Numbered from the stretch's first letter, positions 33,434-45,792 are shown. The stretch is DNA of 64,000 nucleotides from Zantedeschia hybrid cultivar (GCA_030544215.1 JARZZO010000003.1:27718379-27782378), one strand, 5' to 3'. Notes: a model not told the origin generated them from the sequence alone. Numbers and translations are program-made.

Positions 33434-34710
33434 AAGCCATGGTACTATGAAATCACCAAATATTGTGAAGATCAATCGTATCCTGAAGAAGCCACAGTTG
33501 AGGAGAAAAGGGCTATCAGGAGAGTTGCTCAACGATACACCCTAGTTGGGGGAGCACTGTACAAAAGAACTTTTGATGGAGTTCTTCTAAGATGTCTAGA
33601 TGAAGATGAACTTTGGAAGGTTATGGAAGGAGCTCATGCTGGAGTTTGTGGTGGCCATGTTAATAGACAAATGCTAGCAAAGAAGATCATCAGACAAGGA
33701 TTTTATTGGCCAACCATGGAAGAAGATTGTGTAGGATATGTCCGTAGGTGTGCTAAGTGTCAACTTCACGCCGACAAAATTCATTCTCCCGCATCTTTAC
33801 TCCATCCTGTTTCCTCTCCATGGCCTTTCTCTATGTGGGCTTTCGATATCATTGGACCCCTTGGTAATCCAGATTCCGGCATCAAGCAAAAGTCTTTCAT
33901 CCTCACGGCAACGGAATACTTCACCAAGTGGGCAGAAGCTGAAGCATACACGGAAGTCAAAGCATCAACCGTCTGCAAGTTCATCACGAGGAACATCATC
34001 ACCAGATTTGGAATTCCAAGCACCATCATCACCGACAATGGACCGCAGTTCGTGTCACAAGAATTGAAGGACCTTTGCGACATGTACAAAATTGCATTGC
34101 ATCATTCATCTCCTTATTATCCGCAAGGCAATGGCCAAGCAGAGGCAACTAACAAGACTTTGATAAAAATCATCAAAAAGACGTGCAAATCTAACAAATT
34201 CACAGACTGACCAGAAAAATTGGTTGAGGCTCTATGGGCCTACCGAACTTCAATCCGCACGGCCACTAGGCAGACTCCGTATTCCTTAACATTTGGAATG
34301 GGGGCGGTAGTTCCATACGAGATCCTTATACCATCCTTAAGAGTACAATTGAACAAGGAATTTTCTATTGATGAACATCGTTCAACACTCCTTACCTAAT
34401 TGGAACTCTTAGACGAGAGAAGATGGTCAGCCGTTAATCATGCAAGAGTTTATCAAAATAGACTAGCACGTTTTTATCAAAAGAAAGTCATTGAACGAAA
34501 ATTTAAAGTTGGTGAAATGGTTGTCAAAAGAATTTTTGTAAAACCTGGTGGTCCACGTTTTAAGCTCCAACCCAATTGGGAAGGACCTTATGTTGTATCG
34601 CATGCTTTTCCTAGTAACGCTTATCTTCTGGTCAATGCAGAAGGAGAAGAGCTAACTCATCCCTGAAACGGTTTGAATATTAAGAAATACTACCCTTATG
34701 TTAAAGAGTC
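33434..34710 (+). pseudogene. A1 integrase
   Basis: Integrase with the zinc-binding HAGVCGGHVNRQ and CAKCQLHADK, then the DDE core: MWAFDIIGPLG, IITDNGPQFVS and the glutamate of GNGQAEATNKT. The C-terminal region has EALWAYRTSIRTATRQTPYS, FKVGEMVVKRIF, NWEGPYVVSHAF and AYLLVNAEGEEL. All three catalytic residues are present. Stops at 33433, 34208 and 34398 break it. Confidence 0.92.
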
Positions 34711-36985
34711 GATCAGTATGGTACAAAGACCAGTGGAATCAGAAAATTTATAAATTCAAATTTTCTTATCAGTCTGGATAATTTAATTCCAAACCCATTA
34801 CTACACACACTGACACGTTTGATTCGTGAGTAACAAGAGATGCCAAGTCCTAAGGAATATCGAAAGTTTGACTGAAAGTGTAAAGTACAAATCATTCGTT
34901 TTAAAGCAAAATTTTGTTTTCACACTCGGCCCATGATGTCGGAATGAGGCTTAAAATAGACTACCAAGAATACCCACCATCTTAGTAGGAGGCCGTCATA
35001 AAAAAAAGAGGGGGAGATTCGTCCCAAAGAAAAGAAAAGAAAAGCAAAGCAAAAGGCAAAAGCCAAACATCAAATCAAAAGGCCATTACAATACCAACGT
35101 TACATCAAGGCTATGAAATGAATTAAAAGGGAACGCAAGGTCGATAAATACTCCGGAAAGAAAATGACCGAACCCCAACAGATATTAAGGTAAGAAAGGA
35201 ACATCTTTTTAGGTCTCCGGAACCTTCTCATGGAATTTCTAAACCAATTCTTCCTTTCTTTCTAAGGAGGCGTACTCCAAACTTGAGGAACGACCGAGAT
35301 TGACTAAGGGTCAAATCATCAAATGGGATCACGAATGGAAACAGAAGTTCAAACACGATGGGTTTAAGTTAAATTATTAAAGAATAATTTGGGAATTAAG
35401 TTAATAAATGAATATGATCTTTTGATCTGAGTACCATGCTGGTCTTTTAGTTCACATCATATTTCAAAAATCCAAAAAAAAATACATATGTCAAAATCCA
35501 ATAAAAGGTACATATTTCAAAAGCCAAAAAAAACACATGTTTCAAAAGCCAAAAATATACATATGTCAAAACCCCCCAAAAAAAAAGTACGTATTTCAAA
35601 ACAACAAAAATATTTCAATTAGCATCTGCTTATTGCATCTAGTCTGCTTCATTCCTTTCATTTTCAGTGAGCATCCATCTGCTTGTATGTTGCACTTTTG
35701 CTTATAGTTCAATTACCTTTGTTGATAAAGGCCATGCCCCTTGACCCTTCTACCAAGGATAGGATCAAGTAGTCGGTTACTTAATCAGGCAAGGGGCTAA
35801 GCCTGAATAGATGCTTAACCTGTTTGTTCAAGTCATATACAGGACACAAGGCATGAAGAGAGTTGGAATACGTATTGAAGACAGCCAGAATCTGTTTCTG
35901 CGACTGAAAAGGCGTCGTGGAACACCGCCGCATTTTATACAGTAAAGGGCGTCGGCGCGACACGACGCATTTCAAGCTTTCTGTCATTTTTCTGAAATTC
36001 CATATTTTAATGTTACTGATGAATTTTGAGTATAGGAAAATTAAAGAAATGATTGCAAAGCTGGAAATATCAAGAAGATCCCACTGTTGGAGTTTATGAA
36101 GTCCCAACCGTGGCTAAAAGGACGGTTATTTCTACTCTTGTATTATTCCATGTAATTGATTTGCATAATCATCATTTACTATATGATAAGTATTTATTAG
36201 AGTATATCAAGGACCTTGTGGTTTTGATGAAACTGGAATTTGAGTTCCCCTACAACAAAAACAGTGATAATTCCAGAGAATTCTTAATCGCACGGATAGG
36301 CCGTTTAATTGTTAATTAGTGAAGATGATGGTTCCACTTTTGTGAAACGGTGCGTGGATAAACGAGCTTCGGCTTAGTATTGAATTACAAGAATTGGTAT
36401 CTTGACTCATTAATGACAATTTAACAATATTATCCTTGATTAATGTATATTTTATTTGACTTTATATTTTTCTTTTAGCCTAGCATGCATCATATAGGAT
36501 TTTGAAATCACTGTGATATGAATTAATTATTGATTAAGTTTCAGACCATTAAATCAAATAACTCCAACATGATATGAAATATTCCATTCTGAATTGAGTA
36601 TCTTGATTATCTTTGAGGTTCGCTTGAAGATATCCTTGGATTTCTATCCTTTATTGGACTCTTTATCTATTATTTCTTGTTTTCTTTTAAGATCCATCAT
36701 GGCTGCAGCACGTCCACATTGGCTGGCAAACGCTCCCCATGATGAAACCTACAGTGTCTACGACCTGGGGTACTTCCCACTCCGTGGAGGTTGATCGACT
36801 TTATTTTATTTCCTTGTCTACCTCATCCAGACATGATTGATTTCATTGATCTCCTTGAACTATCTTCATCGATGATTTTGAGAAAAATTTCAATCATGTG
36901 ATGATGAGAGCGTGTCTCATCACACCTTGGCATCACCTTTTCAGTACATTCCATTTCATTTCACTCCCTTGCAAAGACGATGCCA
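34711..36985 (+). other. A1 3' untranslated region
   Basis: Non-coding, about 2.3 kb. It holds a polypurine-like run (GAGGGGGAGA near 35008, not followed by an LTR), a degenerate repeat of about 35 bp around ACATATTTCAAAAGCC at 35450-35600, two CpG-rich hairpins at 35904-35940 and 35942-35975 like those in the leader, and a small frame near 36699. It ends abruptly at a junction with duplicated B sequence, so the true 3' end and polypurine tract of A1 have been lost. Confidence 0.6.
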
Positions 36986-37850
36986 TAAAGTGCAAAGAGT
37001 TGGTCCAACTTGTGGGCTAAAATATCTACCTTGTCCAGTGTCTGGTTAATCAGATTGATATCTATTTTAGGTTCGGACTCCCCTCGGGTCTTAAGTTCAT
37101 ACATCCCGACCCTTTTAGAGGGTCCAACAGATCTCTCACAAGATGAGAGAGAGGCATGATTGATAGAGTTCTCACTAAGCATTTCGAATAAATCATAGGC
37201 CTCATCTTCGCTCTTCATCATAAAGGTCCCCCCACATAAGGTATTCACCATATGTCGAAATTGTTCAGATAGCCCCTTATAGAATACTTGAACAATTTAC
37301 CATTTGGACAACCCATAATGAGAGTATTTCCTAAGCAATTCCTTCAATCTCTCCCATGATTCATAGATTAATTCCCCGGGAGTTTGAGTGAAACCCGTGA
37401 TAGCCCTTCTCATGGTATTAGTTCGCCCTATAGGATGAAACTTCTTGAGGAATTTCTTTTGCATTTCGTCCCATGTTCTAATACCTATGGTCCCTAACCA
37501 ATATTTGCTTTGTCTTTCATTGAAAAGAGCAAGAGGGTCAATTTGAGGGCATCATCAGTGAAGTTTTGGATCTTTACCGTGGAACAAATTTTCAAAAACT
37601 CATCCAGATTCTTATAGGGATCTTCATTTGTATTCCCATAAAAGGATGGGAGCATTTGAATGGTACTAGATTTGATTTCAATTGAATGGCCGGATTCTGA
37701 GGAAGATGAAAGCAAGATGAAGGTTGATATTGATTAGGAATGAAGTAATCCTTCATTTACTTCGGAGGATCATGATTTTCGGCTAGTGGATCTCGAGGTG
37801 GGTTTCTTTGATGCAACAGCCTCTTAATTTCAGCTATTGGTTTTAGGAGG
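36986..37850 (-). repeat. Duplicated fragment of Athila B gag inside A1
   Basis: About 865 bp nearly identical to 23126-23989, the left flank of A1, ending at the same GGAGG next to an LTR start. I counted about six differences. It contains the gag phrases MVNTLCGGTFMMKSEDEAYD and MLPSFYGNTNEDPY. It lies between the A1 3' untranslated region and the A1 3' LTR, where element sequence and a polypurine tract should be. Confidence 0.9.
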
Positions 37851-39103
37851 TGTAGACACGCTAATTTTGACATCATTTCGAGTAAATTTCATATCATATA
37901 ATAATGCCTCAGAATGGTCTGATATTTAATCATTGGTTAGTTTTTATTGATTTTTTGGGTTAATTATCTAAAAAGTGTCGGGTCAGACATATATGATTTA
38001 AGTTAATTAATTAAATTGATTTTAACTCAAATTTCAATCAAAATATGAAGAAGTCTAAAAGACGTCTACCTGTGTGGACGCCATTTAGAGTTTATTCTTA
38101 TTTTGATATTTAAATTTTAATTTTAATTAATTGATTAATTAGCTAAAAGACGTCTTAACGGCACGACGCATTTAGGTTCCTAAGTTGTTACTGCTTCTCT
38201 TCCGGATGTTTATCCATATCTTAATTAATGTAAAAGGCGTCTTTCAGTGGCGACGCGTTTTAGATAATTACTGATAAAGATGAATTAATCTATATTTATC
38301 TGTTAGTTAAGATGGATAAATCTCAAAATTTCTCCATGTAAATCCGCGGACGCAAAAGAAGTCTATAAATACCCTGCCTCTTGAATGGGTGACAGAGTTA
38401 GTGATTGAAGTGATATCAAAGTGATAATTGAGTGGAAATCGAAGCAACGACGTCCAAACGTTGAAGTGTTGTTGTTTCCAGAAGTCGACATCCATTCTTC
38501 ATCCATTCTTCATCCATCCAAGACCAAGGCTTCCAGGGGCCATCCATCATTAAACTTTCAATTCATTTATGCATTTTCATTCTATTAATTTTGCATTCTT
38601 CATCATCACTCCATGCAACACACACAACACTAGTATCATTTTTCAAAACCTATTTGATTAAGGGGTTTAAAAGATCACTCAACAAGTGAGTTTTCTGTTT
38701 AGTTGCATGTTTAAAAATTTTGTTTGGAATGGGTACTACTTTTACCTGAATTCTCATTATTCCTTCTTCTTTCTATTTCCTGCAAGGTACGAAGGAGAAT
38801 CAAAGGGAGGGAATCAATAGCAAACAACAGGGACTCTGGACAATTCTCAAAAACTCAACAACAGTCAAAACAAGAACAAAGACAAGAAATGACTCTCTTT
38901 CTTCAACCGGCTGAAGGAGGGGAACTAAGAGCTCAAGAATCTCCCACATCTAAACAGGTAGGCGATCAAACTCTTTCTTTTGGAACTTTTATGTCAAAAG
39001 TTTCTGGCGATCACATCACTTAGTTTCTTATTAATAGGTTTATTTTGCACTTAAACAACATAGTTTTTTCATGATAATCACACACTTATTTTAAGCACTC
39101 ACA
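37851..39103 (+). repeat. 3' LTR of A1
   Basis: 1253 bp, aligned end to end with the 5' LTR. The 10-bp excess is a duplicated CATCCATTCTT-type segment near 38500. The first about 135 bases look identical to the 5' LTR, then differences accumulate (roughly 2-3%). The LTR is followed by the GGAGG target copy. Confidence 0.92.
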
Positions 39104-39108
39104 GGAGG

Positions 39109-40078
39109 TTAGGGCTTTGAGATCTCCTACCTTACATATACTAGGACGAAGAGAGAGAAGAGGGACTTGTGTTTTTTTACCTTTTTGTTTTTATGCAAAT
39201 AAGTTAGCAAACAAATTAACCTAATGACTTAAGTTTGATCTAGACTTATAAGTGAATTTTCTCATAAATTGAATGGGATCCACCTTAAGTCACACCCACA
39301 GTTGGTTAACGACCAAATAAGAGGTGGGGTAGTGGGAGGTTCCCCCTACTTTTGTAGGGACCTAATTAAGTAACCACTTTTCCGCTTAGGCATTTACTTT
39401 TGTAATCTTTAGCTTAGATACCGTTGCCAAAAGTAGAGGCAACCTAAGATTTAGGCCACTCACAGTGTGAACCCTAGGGTCTTTTCTATTTGCTTTTATT
39501 AGGTATAGGAAATGACTATGCAAGGATAGTTGTTTGTAGGCTAAGAAAGGGTGATGAAATCCCTACCTTATGTTGTTAGGGGTATGGCCCTTAATGTATT
39601 TTTAATGCAATGCAATGCAACAATCAAATTAGGCAAGGGGTTCTATGCAATCATGAATGACTTGCTATGAATAAAGAATGTACCTTTCTCCCACAATCTT
39701 CAACCAAAAAAAGAAAATGAACTAAGAAATGACACTTAATTGATTAATACTTTCTTAAAATGATGAATGCCTAACATGGAAGGTTTCTAATCTTGCAATG
39801 AAGATTTCATTTTTGGATTTTTTTGAATTTTTTTAATTAATAGAAACCTAAATTAAGAACCACTAAAAAGGAAACTAACTAAAAGGGAAATATGAACAAA
39901 GTAAATTGGAACACACTCACCAAGAAGAAGATTTTTATTTTATTTTTGAGTTTTTGAATTTTTTTTTCAATGTACCTACAAAGATAAGAAAAAGAATGCC
40001 AACTAAAGAATATTCACACTAATTCTAAAATTAACAAAACTGGAAATTTAATTCCTTGGCAACGGTGTAAAAAATTTA
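39109..40078 (-). other. Leader and primer site of Athila element B
   Basis: Sequence between the B 5' LTR and the A1 insertion, non-coding. On the minus strand the primer site just after the LTR reads TTACACCGTTGCCAAGG (about 40054-40070), a decayed form of the tRNA-Asp-type site used by Athila elements; the core CCGTTGCC is intact. Confidence 0.65.
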
Positions 40079-41786
40079 TGTGCACGCGATGCACGTCGTT
40101 AAACGCTCATGGTAACCAATTTCAAATAACCGGCTCACAATTAACTTGGAAATAGTTAAGTAGTGAGAAGCGGGTCAATGCATAGAGAAATAGACTTTAA
40201 TCTTTGAAAACCTTGGAAATTTTCTATTTGAAATCGTAACAGACTAAAAATAGATGTGAGAAAAGGTTGGACTAACCTAGAAAACAAGTTAGCGCTTGAA
40301 TAATTTTAATGTATTCTAAAATGTCTAATTAGCACTATCAATAACCATAAGAACACAACTAATTAACTCAATTTAACAACACAAGCAAATCTAATTAATT
40401 ATTCTAATTTTAGAAAAGAAGTAAGCTTAAGGCACTTAGAATGAAGAAGGGGAGAGAGATTAAAAGAAAAAGAACAAGATTTAAAATATGATGATTGCAC
40501 TTTATTTTTTAAATTGGAAAGACTGCAAAGATTCTTTGAAAATAAAAAAATATATAAATTACAAAGTCATTAATAAAATTAAACTAATGATCCAATAGTT
40601 AAAAGAAAAGCTAATAAATAAATAAATAAATAAAATAAACAAAGTGGCAGAGTAGCCATAGGTGCAATGCAGGGCTTTGGAGGGTGCTCGCGCAGTGGTG
40701 GTGGCACACAATGTCGGGCATGGCATGCGGAACATGGAGGGTGCACTGGTCCGCGAGCGTGGGCAGCAGGCGGGCTTTGGCGCTGTACAGGCATACGACT
40801 GGCACTTCGGGCGAAGGCGACGCAGTGGAGTGAGGAACGACTGGACTAACACGTGGCAGCGGTGGGAGGGAGGTTGCTGCTGGCAGCGGTGGGGCAGAGC
40901 GGTGCGGAAACATGGAGGCGGCACATGGGGCTTCTCCCACTCACGTAGGCACGACTGACGATGCTCGTGCCCCGCATGCTTTGTGGGGTTGCCGCGTGGC
41001 CTGCGACGTCGGACGAGGCGAACAGATGAGAGAGATAGAGAGTGGGGAGAAGGAAAGAGTGGGAGATAAAGGAGGAGAGAGAAAGAGATAGAAGAAAGAG
41101 AGGCACATAGGGGAAACAAAGTACAAAGAGAGGAAATAAAAGTCAGAGAGAAAAGAGAGAAGAGAGAACTGAGAGAGAGGGAGCTCAGTAGGGCAGAAAG
41201 GAAATACCGAGAGGGAGAGAGAAAAAGTAAGAAGTAAGAGAGAGGAAAGGAAAGAAGGATGTTTTTAAATAAGGTGATACTTTAAAATAAGTAGGAGAGA
41301 GAGGAAAAAAGAAAGGAAAGAGAGAAGAGGGGGGCGGAGGCTGCTCTATAGATTTCTTGGGAAGGAGTTAAGGCAGCGCGTTTTAGGACAATAAATGTCC
41401 TTTTTGTCAATTTCTTTATCCTTTTTGCAAAGATAAGGATATTCTTACTGAGGTTTGAACTCTAGTCCTTCCCACAAGTGTCAAGTGACTTAGTCAACTG
41501 TGCCACGTACTCTTCATGTTCTGTCCACACAAAATAAATTTAAATTAGATTTATGTGGTGAACAAAATCATAATTATACCTAAATAAAATTATTAACCGT
41601 CTTGGCTTTGCTGAAAAACTACAAATGCACTACACTCAATTTTTCATATGAAATGATGATGTTTTAAACTAAAAATTTAATAAAATTGGTATCGTTTGAA
41701 TCAACACAAAATTGTCTATCATTTCATATACCATGTGTGTAATGTATGCATTTATCTTTTTAATACTAAAAAATACATACTTATTA
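40079..41786 (-). repeat. 5' LTR of Athila element B
   Basis: 1708 bp, beginning TGTGCACGCG and ending TTATTA (a probable decay of TTATCA) in plus orientation. It shares with the 3' LTR the AAAT microsatellite, GC-rich island with a minus-strand frame (40559-41119), GA-rich block and tRNA-like segment. Clear divergence from the 3' LTR makes B much older than A1 or C1. Confidence 0.82.
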
Positions 41787-41791
41787 GATAG

Positions 41792-42645
41792 CTAAGTCTG
41801 GAAAAATCTTGGAGCCTACCCTAGGGTTCCCCTCTATGTATATTTATATTAACCTCTGGCGAGTTTTTGTAAAAGTCCTTGAGTTAATATAAATTTCTAC
41901 TTACTTGGAACTGTACGATATCAGAAAACTCCTTTTCTGATATAGTGTCTATCCTGACTTGGGACTCTTGCATATTTAGAGCATTCTCTCTTCAATTATC
42001 GAGAGCGAATGATCTTATATTGAACATTCAATCACCTTCGAAGGTATTTCGTTGGACCTGATCACTTGACTGATTAAGACTCTATTAATCTATTAGTCAA
42101 TGTCAAATTTCAGAAGTCCATCGACAAGGTGTCTTTTGTGTCTCAGTTCTAAGAACCAACTACGCAATTGTGACATCGAATCAAGCTGGCTGACTGTCAG
42201 GTAAATTACCATTCAACGATTCAAGTCGGATCGATTCAGTGAACTCATTCACCAATGAGCACCTACATGTCCTCCTTAGTGTTTTCGCACGAGTGAGTAT
42301 GACACTAGTACTAGTCTCAGTAGATATTTGATGTACTTCTCAAATATCATCGGACTAGTAGTACTTAAGAATATGTGTTTGTAAGTTGTCAATCTCATTA
42401 TTATGATATCATCATAATTTGACAACTATTGCATACATTTATATACTTCATTATGACATGATTGAATAAAAAGTGATTTACATATAATGAATATAATGTT
42501 GTTATAATTAAAATAATTGAACAAGATAGTATAATGTACGTGATTGGCTTATAAGTCATGCACAATATCAACAATATGATCATAGGACATCTTTGTTGAT
42601 CAAGATTTTCTTTACGAATCGAATCTACAAGTTTTTATACTAACA
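41792..42645 (-). repeat. C2: copia-type LTR, 5' part
   Basis: Read on the minus strand it follows the C1 LTR closely, for example TAGGTGCTCATTGGTGAATG then AGTTCACTGAATCGATCCGAC, and GACACCTTGTCGATGGACTT. The minus-strand start is TGTTAGTATAAAAACT at 42645, a usual copia LTR start. It joins logically to 15690-16114 once element B is removed. It lacks identity with C1 over the first about 100 bases, so it is a related family and not the same one. Confidence 0.75.
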
Positions 42646-42647
42646 TA

Positions 42648-43020
42648 CAGTACAAGAAAAATAATTTTTAGTAATGACTTTGTTGTAACGACTACTAAAA
42701 TCGTTACAAAAAATACTCTTTAGTAATGATAAGGTAAGTTACTAAAAATTAGAGTTTTTGTAATGATATATAGTCGTCATCTTTTAATTATGTAACAATT
42801 GTACATCTTGAGTGTATTATTTTTATAATGTGTATTTATTATAATGAGTGTATTATTGTTACAAAAAATGTAAGTTGTTGCAGTGATAACTATTGTGACA
42901 AATTAGTGAACATATGGTAATGCTTAAGCTCTTGCAAATAGTCTTCTTTTGTAATGACATCTATTGTTATTGTAAAAATTCGAATAAATTATGACAACTT
43001 TTTGTTGTTGCAAAAGGTCA
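42648..43020 (+). mobile_element. CACTA-like terminal region
   Basis: CAGTACAAGAAAAA at 42648 resembles the CACTACAAGAAAA terminus of CACTA transposons. It is followed by repeated GTAATGAC/AGTAATGA-like subterminal motifs. No opposite terminal repeat was found before 44800, so it may be truncated. Confidence 0.4.
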
Positions 43021-43354
43021 GATTTTTATAATACTTTTGGTTTGGTCATGTATAGACTACTAATAATATTAGGTATAATGTGGTCAATGAATGATAATAG
43101 GTCTATTGCTTCATTGCCTTTAACGATGGTGCAAAATTATATGCAAATGGTAGGTTTAACATAATGTTGATTACAAATAGGTTTAATATGGTCATGAGAG
43201 ATATCTATAGGTTTATTGTGTTTATGGGAGTTGTGCTTAATGTGATCATGTTTAAGCCTACTATTATATAAATTCATAGGATATCTTCCCATAAACACAC
43301 GTACTGAATGAAAAGAATAAGTCTAGATCTTATTCGTTTTACTACTGAAGAACA

Positions 43355-43377
43355 TGTATATATATATATATATATAT
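43355..43377. repeat. TA dinucleotide microsatellite
   Basis: About 11 TA repeats. Confidence 0.95.
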
Positions 43378-44788
43378 CTGTGAAATTAAACTAAAATAAT
43401 TTCCTAATATCATGGATATCACAGATGCATATCTAACAAATACTCTAGTTTGAAATGATGAAGGTAAACCTTTACCTAGATAATTAATCTTTACCATCCA
43501 ATTGATAGCCATGGAGAGGGTAGTAAGTAAAAGCCTTTACTTATGGTATAAAGTTGTTGGTCTAATTCCTTTTCAATTATAGTGGTACATAACGTTTAAA
43601 TGACGACACATGAACAAAGCCTTAAAACACCAAAGCAGAAAAGGAGAACAATACTAATGGCATTCTCTTCGTTAAATAGAAGCTTTGGCATTCTCAAAAT
43701 TATGTATATTAGATCATTTTTTTCTTGGGTCGGTGACCAAAGAGATTCACAAATGGAGTTCAACTTTGTATTTATATTAACACATGTTCGTTATAAGCCC
43801 ACGGACGCATACAATAGAAAGTAAGGAATCTATATCTAATTACAAGATTTATGGATGAGCTTAGTTCTCCTAGCTAGTTCCTATCATCTAAGAGTTCATC
43901 TCCATCCTTGTTCTGATGTCCTCTAGTATACATTTGAGTAACTGCCATAGAGACATGTTTATCCCTTCATAAGTGCGATTTCATCTCTCTACATAAGCAC
44001 ATTTATGGTGCATCACAAAGATAATCTACTTACATTAGTTCCTAGACAAAATCTAGCAAGTGCCTTGAATTTTGCATGTAATTAATGTTGCCTTTAGGTG
44101 CATCGACTAATTTGAAGGGGGGTAGAGTAAATTTGGGTGTACAATTTGTTGCCATGTATTGGTGTTACAACATAATGTGGATTACAATGCCTGGAGTTTA
44201 AGGAATGCCCAAGTTCAACTTTCTACTACCCAACCAATCAAAAAGAATTATACCTCCACGTAATGTAACAACTCAAATTGGCTGCCATGTGAGTGCGATG
44301 CAACAGCTTGTTGCATCATTCGTGATAAAGCAAGTCATATTCACGTCTTGAATGATCTCCCTTCTAAATTTTAGATTTGACATATAAGTAATTACATTAA
44401 ATTATCATCTAACAAAAAAATTATTATATATGTTAAAAATTATTTTCATATCTATGTCATATAAAAATTAAGCTGTCATATATATGTTTGAATATGTTCC
44501 TTTATATTTATTAAGATATAGTTAAAAATAAAATTACATCACATCAGTGAAGGAGAGAAAGATATACAAAAAGATGGAGAGGCAGAGAGTGGGAAAGGAA
44601 TTCAGAATGGGAGAGATACACATTAAATGAAAGAGATAGAGAGGGGAGGAGATAAACCCCGTCAATGTTGATCTTGAAATGCACGCAGAAGCTAGGTTAT
44701 TGGACATTGATGGCTATGAAGGGGAGCCACTTACGGCTTGCTCTATCAGGATCGATTGAGGAAAGTAACCGGTCATGGGAGTTGTATG
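43378..44788. other. Non-coding, unassigned
   Basis: About 1.4 kb. The 74-codon frame at 43600-43824 has no recognisable motif. A purine-rich stretch with GAGAGA motifs lies at 44550-44650. I see no RNA gene or terminal repeats. Confidence 0.4.
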
Positions 44789-45709
44789 TGTAGACATAGG
44801 TAAATACGAGAATATATAGGATTATTCACATAAATGAACTTATCAAAACATAGGTTATGAGATTTCATGAGAAAAATCCAATCAGGCCCAACAGTTGAAA
44901 GGCCTAAGGGCCTGCAGCCTATAGACTGTCATGTGATAGCGTCACATGAACTTCTCTAGGCTCCCCAATGGACAAGTTAAGGGCCAGGACCCACAATAGG
45001 GGTGCCTTTGTTCCCAAGAGAGCCAATCCCTGAAGGGGCCAGCGCCTCAAGCAGTGAGCCCCGAGACCACCAATATCTTGGACAATGATTCCGACTACCG
45101 AGAGAATCTAATTCTCTCGGTAGCCCAGAGCCTCTACTTTGACTAAAAGAGACAAAGCCCCTAGACTAGAAGACCAAGGTTTTTGACTTCCCTAGAGAGC
45201 CAAGGTTCTCGAGACAATTCAAACCTTCCTCATCCCTCCATTGGGCGAGCCTTGCAGTCAAACAGCACAACTGCCCATTCAGAGCAGGGCATCATAATCT
45301 ATGCCCTTCATCAAGAGAGGAGATCGTCTTTCCAGCCTAGTAACCTACGATCCCCTCAATTAGGGGACCCAAATCATGGGCCATCCATCTACCATTGCTG
45401 GATCACTGCCCAGGGGGCCTCTGGGGGAGAGAGGTATAAGTATTCTTGCCTCCCTTTGGAACAAGGTATGCTCTCATACACATTCAGACCCGAAAAACTC
45501 CCTAGCCACAGTCTCCTTTGACTCAAGGATCTAACTTAGGCATCGGAGGGTCCTTCCTCCACCTAGGCGGGAGACCCCGTGACTGCTCTCTTCTCCTTGC
45601 AGGTCCTTGCATCCGTGCGTCTTCCCGAATACAAATTCTTTGGTGTCGAGTAGCCAGAGGCCGGATTGGATGGTCCAGATCACTGGACTAATTTTTGACT
45701 GCTAAATAG
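44789..45709 (+). repeat. 5' LTR of element F (Tat-like Ty3/gypsy)
   Basis: It starts TGTAGACATAGG, like the A LTR start TGTAGACACG, carries a TATA box GTATAAGTA near 45434, and ends just before the primer-site-like TGGCACTGTCTATGGGA (45711-45727), a decayed form of a site common in plant gypsy elements. A perfect 13-bp hairpin lies at 45095-45123. The 112-codon frame at 45183-45521 is inside this LTR and has no domain support. The left boundary is tentative. Confidence 0.6.
45095..45123. repeat. Perfect hairpin in the F LTR
   Basis: CTACCGAGAGAAT, loop CTA, then its exact reverse complement: 13 base pairs closed by three bases. Confidence 0.95.
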
Positions 45710-45742
45710 TTGGCACTGTCTATGGGAAATGCGCAAAAGGCC

Positions 45743-45792
45743 ATGGCTAGAGGAAATGCCGCGCCGGGTGCCCTCTCAACCAGATGGTGCAA
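45743..45792 (+). pseudogene. Element F gag, first part
   Basis: The ATG at 45743 opens a frame starting MARGNAAPGAL soon after the primer site. It is interrupted at 45792 by element C1; TGCAA at 45788-45792 is the left target copy. Gag sequence resumes at 55007. Confidence 0.6.

Larger units (their letters stand above)
23990..39103 (+). mobile_element. Element A1: Tat-type Ty3/gypsy retrotransposon
   Basis: Plus-strand element inserted in B. 5' LTR 23990-25232 and 3' LTR 37851-39103 start TGTAGACACG and end CACTCACA, and the outer flanks carry GGAGG (23985-23989 and 39104-39108), a clean 5-bp target duplication. Inside are gag, protease, a G-patch-like domain, reverse transcriptase, RNase H, a second archaeal-type RNase H, and integrase, the set known for Tat elements. 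LTR divergence is about 2-3% by eye. Stops and one frameshift show that it is no longer coding-competent. A stretch of B is duplicated inside it just before the 3' LTR. Confidence 0.92.
16115..41786 (-). mobile_element. Element B: Athila-type Ty3/gypsy retrotransposon, split by A1
   Basis: Minus-strand element with 5' LTR 40079-41786, leader 39109-40078, gag 21978-23989, protease, a deleted reverse transcriptase, RNase H, integrase and 3' LTR 16115-17826. Element A1 sits in its gag/leader region with a GGAGG target duplication. Athila identity rests on the DLGA protease, the integrase phrase VFGKAYHLPVELE, and a primer site related to tRNA-Asp. The LTRs differ clearly but are 1712 and 1708 bp long. 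Flanking pentamers (GATGA left, GATAG right) match only partly. Both flanks belong to the same copia-type LTR, C2, which supports these ends independently. Confidence 0.85.

Noticed and set aside
35002..35018. Polypurine tract GAGGGGGAGA as the 3' end of A1
   Set aside because: No LTR start follows, and the target duplication and paired LTRs place the real 3' LTR at 37851.
45183..45521. 112-codon frame in the F region
   Set aside because: It spans the TATA box of an LTR and has no recognisable domain.
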